Assembly (NCBI RefSeq): GCF_001941975.2
Contig: NZ_CP146991.1
Span: 1,908,524 to 1,972,523, forward strand
Length of the DNA: 64,000 bases
Reading direction: 5' to 3'
Source of the DNA: Sporomusa sphaeroides DSM 2875
Lineage (GTDB): Bacteria > Bacillota > Negativicutes > Sporomusales > Sporomusaceae
The translations under genes and the position numbers were made by a program. Shown one piece after another: positions 55,818 through 63,605 of the stretch. The notes under the pieces were generated by a model. It did not search any database, was not told the origin of the DNA, and worked only from the letters and a program-made list of their open reading frames with translations. How positions within the stretch are numbered: the first letter of the stretch is position 1; each line of letters starts with the position of its first letter.

Positions 55818-55825
55818 TCTCTTTT
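55792..55825. terminator. Bidirectional terminator spanning two convergent stop codons
   Basis: Perfect 14-bp inverted repeat AAAAGAGACTAGAT / ATCTAGTCTCTTTT around a 6-nt loop, A-run on one side and T-run on the other. The CTAG in the right arm provides both TAG stops (YgiQ gene on plus, the next gene on minus). Confidence 0.9.
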
Positions 55826-56206
55826 GGCTAGCAGGCCGAATGCACGGCGGCAGTCATCTGATAACAGGTACATGGCAATTAGTCCATGGGGGACAATAGT
55901 TATAATCCCCATCGTCATACTGTAACCGAACATGACGATAAATCCGATGATTACAAACACAATCGATAAGACTAATTCCACCATCCTGGCCCAGCGTTTG
56001 AGTTTTAACAAGCCAAAGGCGGGAATGGCGTATAAGAGTAGTGCGGCAAACGAATTCAGGGCAGCTGTCGTATCATTATGTACAAGCCCGTCGTAGATGC
56101 CAAATGCGTAACCCACTGCTATTAACAGTAAAAAAATTATGACAATAAGCAGACGTGCGGTCAAATCCGGATGAAGCATAGACCACAAGGAGGGTTTATC
56201 TATCAT
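55814..56206 (-). CDS. Small integral membrane protein, unknown function
   Basis: 130 aa; the only minus-strand gene in the window. Three or four hydrophobic segments (about 18-37, 48-65, 75-98 and 100-115), with a charged [13 protein letters not shown] loop and a cytosolic tail. ATG at 56206 has AAGGAG upstream on the minus strand. I do not recognise a family; the layout resembles small DUF membrane proteins with a KxxRWA motif. Converges with and overlaps the YgiQ gene by four bases. Confidence 0.75.
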   Translation of the reverse strand: MIDKPSLWSMLHPDLTARLLIVIIFLLLIAVGYAFGIYDGLVHNDTTAALNSFAALLLYAIPAFGLLKLKRWARMVELVLSIVFVIIGFIVMFGYSMTMGIITIVPHGLIAMYLLSDDCRRAFGLLAKRD

Positions 56207-56462
56207 GGTAACAACTCCTTTCCGATAATTTACCTGATACCACACTAATACGCCCTGCTTTAATAACCGGGAGTTTAGCGGGTTTCCCCGGAAGCTTGGT
56301 CTCCTCTATTCTACCACAATATGTTATTTTTTAGAATAATGGAGTTAATTTGGTTACAATATAATGATTTATGTTTCAGGAAATTAAAGGAATTTAGACT
56401 TGCATAAAGAAGAAATAAAAGGTATAGTATATATGTTTGCCTTTCCTGTAATTCTAACTATA
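56207..56462. other. Divergent intergenic region
   Basis: No gene seen. On the minus strand, upstream of the small membrane protein, the sequence CCGGGGAAACCCGCTAAACTCCCGG (56258-56300 area) can form alternative hairpins (CGGG/CCCG or CCGGG/CCCGG). The rest is AT-rich and leads to the promoter at 56400. Confidence 0.4.
56400..56428 (+). promoter_or_regulatory. Probable promoter of the solute-binding protein gene
   Basis: TTGCAT, 17 bases, TATAGT, followed by the family D hairpin in the leader. Confidence 0.65.
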
Positions 56463-56464
56463 GC

Positions 56465-56514
56465 TAGTAGTCTGCGACAAGAACACTGCGGATTTGGGCT
56501 TAGCGGACTACAAT
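56465..56514 (+). repeat. Family D hairpin repeat, copy D2
   Basis: TAGTAGTCTGC facing GCGGACTACAA, with ACACTGCGGATTTGGGCTTA inside, aligning with D1 (12603-12672). Like D1 it is soon followed by an AGCGGAGG ribosome site. Confidence 0.7.
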
Positions 56515-56530
56515 AGAGCGGAGGTAGTTT

Positions 56531-57565
56531 ATGCGACGTTATCTACCACTGTTATTAATATCTTTCTTTTTGCTTATTTTATTGGTTACAGGCACTACCT
56601 ATCTTGCAGGCTATGCAGGCAGCAAGGGGAACAAAAGCGGTTTGGAGACTGTTACTGTTTATACAACATTACCGCTGGAACAGGTAGCCATAATAGCCCA
56701 GGAATACGAGAAAACCGCTAATGTTAGAGTGAATATTACTCCCCTTACCGACAGGGAACTGATTAACCGGTTAATAGCAGAGTCACTGCAGCCGCAGGCC
56801 GACCTCATCCTGACTCATCGCAAGACGCTGAAACAAGCCCGGAGCAGTGCGCTCCTGGTACCATACCAATCAGAATATACTGATATCATACCAAGCAAGT
56901 TTCAAGATACTGACGGTTATTGGGTAGGTCTATGGTATGACCCCATTGTTTTTGCGGTCAATCAGGATTACTATCAAGCCACAACGCAACAGACGGCCAA
57001 TTGGTCAGACTTGCTGCTGGACGATAAAGTAAGAGTAGGCATGACGGATTTTCTTGCAGCCGATGCTGCTGCCAATCTTTTATACACCTTGGTTGCCGCC
57101 AATGGTGAGGAACAAACATTAAACCTGTTCAAAAAACTTCATCCGCATATTGTACAATATGCTAAATTTCTGGCCACACCGGCGCGAATGGCCAGCATGG
57201 GTGAGGTGGATATCGGTATTGCTGTGCATAGTGAGACTATGCGTTATGCCAAGGACGGCTTTCCTGTACAAATCGTTTACCCTGAAGGCGGTTCATCGTA
57301 TTTGCTGACAGGCGCGGGCCTGGTCAGAGGAGCCAAGCAGGCCGAGCAGGCAAAACATTTTATTGACTGGCTTACTCAGGATGCACCGCAAATGGTTATG
57401 ACACAACATAAATTTTATTTTCTCCCCACTAATCCGGAAACAAAACTGTACCGGGAATATGCGAAAAAACCCATGAAACTGCTTGACCATCATGATATGT
57501 ACTCCCCTGAGCAGCAGCGGCGATTACTGGATAAATGGGTTCAAGCCCGCTTGGGAATAAAGTAG
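56531..57565 (+). CDS. Extracellular solute-binding protein (ABC-type, iron/thiamine-like class)
   Basis: 344 aa. One N-terminal hydrophobic segment (residues 5-27) with no lipobox Cys, so either cleaved or a signal anchor. The rest is a two-lobed periplasmic-binding fold of the AfuA/FbpA-like group (VTVYTTLPLEQVAIIAQEYE, ADLILTHRKTL, GYWVGLWYDPIVFAVN, GAGLVRGAKQAEQAKHFIDWL). No permease or ATPase gene is adjacent, so its partner or ligand cannot be told. ATG after GCGGAGG; rimO follows 15 bases later. Confidence 0.85.
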   Translation: MRRYLPLLLISFFLLILLVTGTTYLAGYAGSKGNKSGLETVTVYTTLPLEQVAIIAQEYEKTANVRVNITPLTDRELINRLIAESLQPQADLILTHRKTLKQARSSALLVPYQSEYTDIIPSKFQDTDGYWVGLWYDPIVFAVNQDYYQATTQQTANWSDLLLDDKVRVGMTDFLAADAAANLLYTLVAANGEEQTLNLFKKLHPHIVQYAKFLATPARMASMGEVDIGIAVHSETMRYAKDGFPVQIVYPEGGSSYLLTGAGLVRGAKQAEQAKHFIDWLTQDAPQMVMTQHKFYFLPTNPETKLYREYAKKPMKLLDHHDMYSPEQQRRLLDKWVQARLGIK

Positions 57566-57580
57566 GAGGCCTACGCACCA

Positions 57581-58915
57581 ATGCTTAAAGCAGGATTTGT
57601 TAGTTTAGGATGTGCCAAAAACCTGGTAGATACGGAAGTAATGCTGGGGATTTTGGCTGATAACAATATAACTATTACCGATGACCCACATGCCGCCGAT
57701 ATCCTGATAGTCAACACCTGTGGATTTATAGACTCTGCCAAAGAAGAGTCTATTTCCACCATTATTCAGATGGCTGATTTTAAACGGGAAGGTAAATGCC
57801 GGGGACTTATTGTTGCCGGCTGTCTGGGGCAGCGTTATCAGCAGGAATTATTAGATGAATTGCCGGAAGTATCGGCCATTGTCGGTACCGGCGCCTGGCA
57901 CCGGATTATGGAGGCAGTACAGGCTGTTCTGGCCGGTGAGCGTCTTTTGCTTATTGGTGAGACAGATACCATTTATGATGAAAATATGAGACGTATTACC
58001 ACTACCCCTTCTTATAGTGCTTATGTAAAAATTGCCGAAGGCTGTAGTAATTGCTGTTCCTATTGTGTGATTCCGCTGGTACGGGGAAAATATCGCAGCC
58101 GTACAGTAGAATCCATTGTCAGTGAGGTAAAAAATCTCACCGCGCAAGGTGTAAAAGAAATAAATTTGATTGCCCAGGACACTACCAGTTATGGGCGTGA
58201 CCGTTATCATACGCCGCAGTTAACAGCCTTGCTTAAAGAATTGGTAAAAATCGACGGACTGCTTTGGATTCGGCTGCTTTATTGCTATCCCAAATATTTT
58301 AATGATGAACTTATTGAAACAATTGCCAACGAACCTAAGATTTGCAAATATATTGACATGCCGCTGCAACATGCTGACGATGAAATATTAGCGGCCATGA
58401 ACCGCCGCGATACACGGGCGGATATTGAAACATTACTAACTAAAATTCGAACTTCCATCCCTGGCGTAGTTGTTCGTACTTCATTCATTGTCGGGTTCCC
58501 GGGTGAATCAGACGCGCACTTTGAAACCTTAAAGCAATTTATGCTGGCGCAAAAGTTTGAACGGGTAGGTGTTTTTTCCTACTCCCAGGAAGAAGGCACA
58601 CCAGCCGGGGCTTTGGCGCAGCAGGTGCCTGACGCGGTTAAAGAAGAACGCTATCACGAACTGATGGCCTTGCAATGCCAGATTTCTGGAGAACTGAATC
58701 GCCAGATGGAAGGAAAAGAGCTTACGGTACTGATTGAAGGCCATAATAGCGAACAGCCTGATGTGGCTTTCGGCAGGTCATACCGGGAAGCGCCTGAGGT
58801 GGATGGACGGATTTTTGTGGAGAACGCTGGCGGGCTGGTCCCCGGGACGGTAGTACAGGCAGAGGTTGTACAAGGATTTACGTACGATCTGTTAGCTGAG
58901 AAAAAGCCGGACTAG
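57581..58915 (+). CDS. rimO: Ribosomal protein S12 methylthiotransferase RimO
   Basis: 444 aa. Adds a methylthio group to Asp88/89 of ribosomal protein S12. Methylthiotransferase domain with VSLGCAKNLVDTEVM and VNTCGFIDSAKEES, radical SAM cluster motif CSNCCSYCVIP, QPD-like FVVGFPGE segment (FIVGFPGESD) and a C-terminal TRAM domain. ATG after TAGGAGG. The stop codon TAG shares its last two bases with the terminal inverted repeat of element E2. Confidence 0.96.
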   Translation: MLKAGFVSLGCAKNLVDTEVMLGILADNNITITDDPHAADILIVNTCGFIDSAKEESISTIIQMADFKREGKCRGLIVAGCLGQRYQQELLDELPEVSAIVGTGAWHRIMEAVQAVLAGERLLLIGETDTIYDENMRRITTTPSYSAYVKIAEGCSNCCSYCVIPLVRGKYRSRTVESIVSEVKNLTAQGVKEINLIAQDTTSYGRDRYHTPQLTALLKELVKIDGLLWIRLLYCYPKYFNDELIETIANEPKICKYIDMPLQHADDEILAAMNRRDTRADIETLLTKIRTSIPGVVVRTSFIVGFPGESDAHFETLKQFMLAQKFERVGVFSYSQEEGTPAGALAQQVPDAVKEERYHELMALQCQISGELNRQMEGKELTVLIEGHNSEQPDVAFGRSYREAPEVDGRIFVENAGGLVPGTVVQAEVVQGFTYDLLAEKKPD

Positions 58916-59074
58916 TACCTTGTGTCACTTAAAATTTGCGATTAGATAGCAAGGATTTTTTCGTCCTGCTAGGCGGAGGAGCCGCGCATATCGGACATAT
59001 GTAAGGCGACGACAACAACGCAGGACGGAAAAAGACTGCTATATAATCCAAATAATTAGGTGACACAAGGTACT
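58914..59074 (+). repeat. Family E element, full copy E2 (MITE-like)
   Basis: 161 bp with perfect 15-bp terminal inverted repeats AGTACCTTGTGTCAC / GTGACACAAGGTACT. Inside, TTTTTCGTCCTGC and GCAGGACGGAAAAA, and TAGCA/TGCTA, pair as well, making a long nested hairpin with a GC-rich centre. No ORF. The form suggests a miniature inverted-repeat element; no clear target duplication is visible. Confidence 0.8.
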
Positions 59075-59136
59075 GCATCTTAAACCTCATATCCGATTTC
59101 GCCAAGGCACCAGCCATAATACTATAATGCAAGCTC

Positions 59137-59172
59137 AAAATAGTAGAGGCGTCATGCTCTGCTATTTTTTAT
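59137..59172 (+). terminator. Terminator after rimO / element E2
   Basis: AAAATAGTAGAG and CTCTGCTATTTT pair over 12 positions (one G.U) with an 8-nt loop, then T residues. Confidence 0.7.
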
Positions 59173-59180
59173 CCTGAAAG

Positions 59181-59314
59181 CTATATATTCCGTGTTCATG
59201 AAGTTTGCGGGCGCAGGCGGGCGGTGTATTGACAACGCTCCACCACTGGCGTTTGACTTCCGCTTATGCCAACACACCACCCGCCTGCAAAAGTTTTTAA
59301 CACATTGTATATAG
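59181..59314 (-). repeat. Family B repeat, full copy B3 (before cinA)
   Basis: The reverse complement aligns with B4 in the recA leader along its whole length. Long hairpin: GCAGGCGGGCGGTGT (59213-59227) pairs with ACACCACCCGCCTGC (59274-59288), flanked by TTGAC/GCCAA and AAGTTT/AAGTTTTT steps, with CTATATATTC and TGTATATAG at the ends. It lies where pgsA is usually found. Confidence 0.8.
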
Positions 59315-59443
59315 AGTAATCCGGTTATAAACAAGCCATAGCAATAATGCGGTTATTAACGATAATTTTTGCGGTAAAATATCAATTAAGTAAAGGATTT
59401 GCTAATTTATAACGCGAATGCATTAGAGTTAGGGGGGAAAGTA

Positions 59444-60691
59444 ATGATTGTAGAGTTAGTCAGTACAGGAACTGAACTGCTTTTGGGACAGATAATAAAT
59501 ACCAATGCGCCATTTTTAGCTACCCGCTTAAACGAGCTGGGGTTTAGCGTGATATATCAAACAACAGTCGGTGATAACCGGGACAGAATGAAGCTGGTTT
59601 TAAAAACCGCATTAGAACGGGCCGACCTTGTTATAACAACCGGTGGACTGGGACCAACGCAAGGTGATATCACCAAAGAAGTAACCGCATCGCTGCTAGG
59701 TAAAACGCTGTATCTGGATGAGGCAAGTGCCAAGCAAATTGAGCAGTATTTTGCCACACGCCGTACCTGTATGCCAAGTAATAATTTGCGTCAGGCCATG
59801 ATGCCCGAAGGAGCACGGATTGTTGAAAATACTTGCGGCACAGCGCCAGGTGTTATTATTGAAGACGAGGCGACAGGTAAAATTATTATCAATCTGCCGG
59901 GACCGCCGCATGAATGTTCAGCCATGTTTGAAACCTCGATTGTTTCGTATCTTAGCGAACGCTTTGGTTTTCAGGGGGCGATAGTATCAAGAGTCCTCCG
60001 TACCTATGGGCTGGGAGAGTCGGCGTTAGAAGAGCGAATTAAGCACTATATTTTATCTCAGTCCAATCCGACGATTGCCTTGCTAGCCCGCAGTGGTGAA
60101 ATTCACGTGCGCATTACTGCTCAGGCGGCAAGCGAACCAAAAGCTTTGCAAATGATTCACGATCTCGAAAGCCAAATCCGCCCGTTGTTAGGTGAACATG
60201 TTTTTGGAATTGATGAAGACACTATCGAGATGAGTGTGGGCAAATTATTACTGGAAAAAAAATTGTCGGCAGCGCTTGCAGAATCTTGTACCGGCGGCCT
60301 TGTTACCAGCCGTATTACCGATGTTCCCGGCAGTTCGCGGTACCTGACAGGTTCCATAGTGTGCTACAGCAATACTGTCAAAGTGGAACAAGTTGGCGTT
60401 GCCGAAGAAATACTTGCCGAAAAAGGGGCCGTAAGCCGTGAGACAGCTCAAAGCATGGCTCAGGGTATTAGAGAAAAATTTTGTGCCGGTGTAGGTATCG
60501 GCATTACCGGTATTGCCGGTCCTGACGGCGCCACTGCCGATAAGCCGGTAGGACTTGTTTACATTGCCATTGACGGTCCGGCAGGAACCAACTGTTACGA
60601 GCATTATTTTACAGGAGCACGTACTGATATAAAAAACCGGACGGCTCTAGCCGCCCTTAGTCATTTGCGGCATTATCTGCTTACTATTTAG
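59444..60691 (+). CDS. cinA: CinA: competence/damage-inducible protein, nicotinamide mononucleotide deamidase
   Basis: 415 aa. N-terminal MoCF-like domain (VELVSTGTELLLGQIINTN, TTGGLGPTQGDITKE; COG1058 type) and C-terminal PncC amidase domain (LAESCTGGLVTSRITDVPGSS, GITGIAGPDGA). Recycles NMN from DNA ligase; in naturally competent bacteria it is induced with recA. ATG 59444 with AGGGGGGAAA upstream; in-frame codons from 59399 lack a ribosome site. Conserved cinA-recA neighbourhood, here with a helicase gene between. Confidence 0.95.
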   Translation: MIVELVSTGTELLLGQIINTNAPFLATRLNELGFSVIYQTTVGDNRDRMKLVLKTALERADLVITTGGLGPTQGDITKEVTASLLGKTLYLDEASAKQIEQYFATRRTCMPSNNLRQAMMPEGARIVENTCGTAPGVIIEDEATGKIIINLPGPPHECSAMFETSIVSYLSERFGFQGAIVSRVLRTYGLGESALEERIKHYILSQSNPTIALLARSGEIHVRITAQAASEPKALQMIHDLESQIRPLLGEHVFGIDEDTIEMSVGKLLLEKKLSAALAESCTGGLVTSRITDVPGSSRYLTGSIVCYSNTVKVEQVGVAEEILAEKGAVSRETAQSMAQGIREKFCAGVGIGITGIAGPDGATADKPVGLVYIAIDGPAGTNCYEHYFTGARTDIKNRTALAALSHLRHYLLTI

Positions 60692-60703
60692 GAGGTTGTT
60701 ATA

Positions 60704-62278
60704 TTGAAAGACACAGTAACTTTATTTGGTGAGATAGCTTTAAGTAAAAAAACAGCGGCAGCTATTACGGCGATGGGGTTTGAAGAACCTTCCCCCATTC
60801 AGAGCCAGACTATCCCGCTGGTATTAACAGGCAAGGATGTTTTAGGTCAGGCACAGACCGGGACAGGTAAGACTGCCGCCTTTGGTATACCGATCATGGA
60901 GCGGATAACCGAGGCCAGACAAATACAAGCCCTGGTGCTTACCCCAACGCGCGAACTGGCCATCCAGGTTTCTGAAGAATTGGCTAAAATCGGGAAATTC
61001 AAGCGGATTAAAACCTTGCCCATCTATGGAGGACAGGCCATAGAAAGACAGATTAGAACGCTCAAATTAGGTGTACAGGTCGTCATCGGCACTCCTGGCC
61101 GACTGCTTGACCATATTCGCAGAAACACGATCAAGCTGGACCATGTAAAAATGCTGGTACTTGATGAAGCTGATGAAATGCTGGATATGGGCTTTATCGA
61201 CGATATTGAAAGTATCCTTGCGCATGTTCCCACTGAGCGCCAAACCCTGCTATTCTCAGCTACTATGCCGGCTGAAATAATGAGATTAGCCAATAGGTAT
61301 ATGAAAGACAGAGTAACGGTAACTATTAGTAAAGAGCAACTGACAGTGCCGCTGATTGACCAAATCTATTACGAAACCCGTGATAAGCTTGACGGTTTGT
61401 GCCGGGTACTCGATTCCGAGACGGTTGACCGGGTTATCATTTTTTGCCGGACAAAGAAAGGTGTCGACGATCTGGTGGCGTCTTTATCGGCGCGCGGCTA
61501 TATTTCAGACGGATTGCATGGAGATTTAAGCCAGACGCAGCGTGACCGGGTTATGAAAAAATTCCGTGACGGCAAGCTGGATATTCTTATTGCCACCGAT
61601 GTTGCTGCGCGGGGGTTGGATATTGACCATATCAGCCATGTTATTAACTATGATATTCCTCAAGACCCTGAATCCTATGTTCACCGCATTGGCCGTACAG
61701 GACGCGCCGGGAAAAAGGGTGTGGCAATTACTTTTATCCAACCCCGTGAGTACAGACAGCTTAAGATTATTGAGAAAGAGGTCAAGACACGCATCCTGCG
61801 GCGCCAATTGCCATCACCTGCCGATATTCTTGAACGTCAGACAGAAGTGATTAAAAACCAGCTCACTCAGACCATTAACCGCGGCGGGTTTGATGCCTAT
61901 AGCAGTATTATTGCTGATTTGGCTGCCGATTACGACCCGATCGAGCTTGCGGCAGCTGCATTAAAACTGTTTCAAGAAGGCTACAAAGAGCAGGTAAGTC
62001 TTGAGAAAACCCAATTTGCCAACACCGGGGCCGAGCCTGGCATGGTAAGGTTATTTATTAATGCCGGACGAGCGCAAAGAATTCAGCCACAGGACATTGT
62101 TCGCACAATTGCCGAAGAAGCTGACATTGAAGGCAGTATTATCGGTGTAATAAATATTTATGATAAATTTACCTTTGTTGAAGTACCGGAAACCGTTGCT
62201 GAACGGGTACTGTCGGTTATGAATAAAAATACCATTAAAGGCTACCGGATTAATATAGAGCCGGCAAAGGGACGCTAA
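60704..62278 (+). CDS. DEAD-box RNA helicase (DeaD/CshA-DbpA type)
   Basis: 524 aa. Two RecA-like domains with Q-motif PSPIQSQTIP, AQTGTGKTAAF (I), PTRELAIQ (Ia), VLDEADEMLDMGF (II), FSATMP (III), ATDVAARGLDI (V) and HRIGRTGRAG (VI). The C-terminal domain from about 440 (MVRLFINAGRAQRIQPQDI) is a DbpA RNA-binding fold, typical of ribosome-assembly or cold-shock helicases. TTG start after TAGGAGG. Lies between cinA and recA, which are usually adjacent. Confidence 0.95.
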   Translation: MKDTVTLFGEIALSKKTAAAITAMGFEEPSPIQSQTIPLVLTGKDVLGQAQTGTGKTAAFGIPIMERITEARQIQALVLTPTRELAIQVSEELAKIGKFKRIKTLPIYGGQAIERQIRTLKLGVQVVIGTPGRLLDHIRRNTIKLDHVKMLVLDEADEMLDMGFIDDIESILAHVPTERQTLLFSATMPAEIMRLANRYMKDRVTVTISKEQLTVPLIDQIYYETRDKLDGLCRVLDSETVDRVIIFCRTKKGVDDLVASLSARGYISDGLHGDLSQTQRDRVMKKFRDGKLDILIATDVAARGLDIDHISHVINYDIPQDPESYVHRIGRTGRAGKKGVAITFIQPREYRQLKIIEKEVKTRILRRQLPSPADILERQTEVIKNQLTQTINRGGFDAYSSIIADLAADYDPIELAAAALKLFQEGYKEQVSLEKTQFANTGAEPGMVRLFINAGRAQRIQPQDIVRTIAEEADIEGSIIGVINIYDKFTFVEVPETVAERVLSVMNKNTIKGYRINIEPAKGR

Positions 62279-62319
62279 AATACAAATACCATATAGGCAA
62301 GCATCACCCGACAAGAGGA

Positions 62320-62348
62320 TTGACAAAACGAACAAACGTTTGTATACT
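62320..62348 (+). promoter_or_regulatory. recA promoter with embedded LexA box
   Basis: TTGACA, exactly 17 bases, TATACT. Between them lies CGAACAAACGTTTG (62329-62342), matching the Gram-positive LexA/DinR consensus CGAACRNRYGTTYC at 13 of 14 positions. Repressor binding there would block polymerase, giving SOS control of recA. Confidence 0.92.
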
Positions 62349-62350
62349 GT

Positions 62351-62483
62351 TAGTATATATACAGCGCGTTAAAGTTTGCAGGCGGGAGGTGTGTTGGCAG
62401 TGAAAGTCAGGCACCAGCGGTGCGGCATTGTCAACATGCCTCCCGCCTGTGCCTGTAAACTTCTTTAATGCTGAATATATAGT
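62351..62483 (+). repeat. Family B repeat, full copy B4 (recA leader)
   Basis: Long hairpin: CAGGCGGGAGG (62379-62389) with CCTCCCGCCTG (62439-62449), continued outward through GTTAAAG/CTTTAA and TATATAT-type ends and inward through GTGTTG/CAACAT. The loop holds CACCAGCGGTG. It starts 3 bases after the recA -10 box, so nearly the whole element would be transcribed. Confidence 0.85.
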
Positions 62484-62507
62484 TAGCGGGGGAGGTTTAT
62501 ATTTATC

Positions 62508-63605
62508 GTGGATAAAGCGAAAGATTTTGAGAAAAACCGGGAAATGGACAAATTCAAAGCACTTGAAAATGCTATGCGGCAGATAGAGAAGGATTTTGGC
62601 AAAGGCGCTATTATGAAGCTTGGCGAAGCGGCTGCCAAAATGAATATTGAAGTTATCCCAACAGGCTCATTACCTCTTGATATTGCGCTCGGCGTCGGTG
62701 GCGTACCGCGAGGACGCGTTATTGAAATATTCGGGCCAGAGTCGTCAGGTAAAACCACAGTTGCGCTGCATATTATAGCCCAGGCACAGAAACTGGACGG
62801 TATAGCGGCATTTATTGACGCCGAGCATGCTCTTGATCCGGTTTACGCCAAAAAACTGGGTGTTGATATTGACAATCTTTTAATTTCCCAGCCTGATAAT
62901 GGTGAACAAGCTCTTGAGATTGCTGAGGCACTGGTGCGCAGTGCGGCTATTGATGTTATTGTCATTGACTCGGTAGCTGCTTTGGTGCCCAAAAACGAAA
63001 TTGAGGGAGATATGGGAGACTCGCATGTCGGTCTTCATGCCCGTTTAATGTCTCAAGCCTTACGTAAACTTACCGGTATTATCAGTAAGTCGCGTACTAC
63101 GGCTATCTTTATCAACCAAATTCGTGAAAAAGTCGGTGTTATGTTTGGCAATCCGGAAACAACCACCGGCGGACGTGCTTTAAAATTCTATTCGTCAGTT
63201 CGTTTGGATGTTCGTAAGGCCGATACTTTGAAACAAGGGAATGATGTTGTCGGTACCCGCACAAAGGTCAAGGTTGTTAAGAATAAAGTAGCTCCTCCGT
63301 TCAAACAGGCTGAATTTGACATAATGTATGGTGAAGGTATTTCGCGTGAAGGCAGTCTGGTGGATATGGGAGTTAGCCTTGATATTATCAATAAAAGCGG
63401 CGCATGGTTTTCTTACAATGGACAACGGCTGGGGCAAGGGCGGGAAAACGTCAAGGAATTTTTCAAAGAAAACCGGGAAATTGCCGATGAAATTGATAAG
63501 AAGATCCGCGAAACCTTACTTACCGGCGATGCCAAGCTTGATAAAACCTTAAGTCAAAGTGATGAGGTTTTTAGCGAGGATAGTGACGAGGCTTTTGAAG
63601 TCTGA
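62508..63605 (+). CDS. recA: Recombinase RecA
   Basis: 365 aa. Strand-exchange ATPase and co-protease for LexA. N-terminal polymerisation helix, Walker [20 protein letters not shown] (Walker B), L1/L2 loops ([39 protein letters not shown]), C-terminal domain and acidic tail. GTG start at 62508 behind GGGGGAGGTTT. SOS-type promoter at 62320 and a 133-nt hairpin repeat in the leader. Its stop overlaps the recX start (TGATG). Confidence 0.98.
   Translation: MDKAKDFEKNREMDKFKALENAMRQIEKDFGKGAIMKLGEAAAKMNIEVIPTGSLPLDIALGVGGVPRGRVIEIFGPESSGKTTVALHIIAQAQKLDGIAAFIDAEHALDPVYAKKLGVDIDNLLISQPDNGEQALEIAEALVRSAAIDVIVIDSVAALVPKNEIEGDMGDSHVGLHARLMSQALRKLTGIISKSRTTAIFINQIREKVGVMFGNPETTTGGRALKFYSSVRLDVRKADTLKQGNDVVGTRTKVKVVKNKVAPPFKQAEFDIMYGEGISREGSLVDMGVSLDIINKSGAWFSYNGQRLGQGRENVKEFFKENREIADEIDKKIRETLLTGDAKLDKTLSQSDEVFSEDSDEAFEV

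Noticed and set aside
58929-59138. Minus-strand small ORF in the rimO-cinA gap
   Set aside because: It is made of the inverted-repeat element E2 and has no ribosome site or protein-like pattern.
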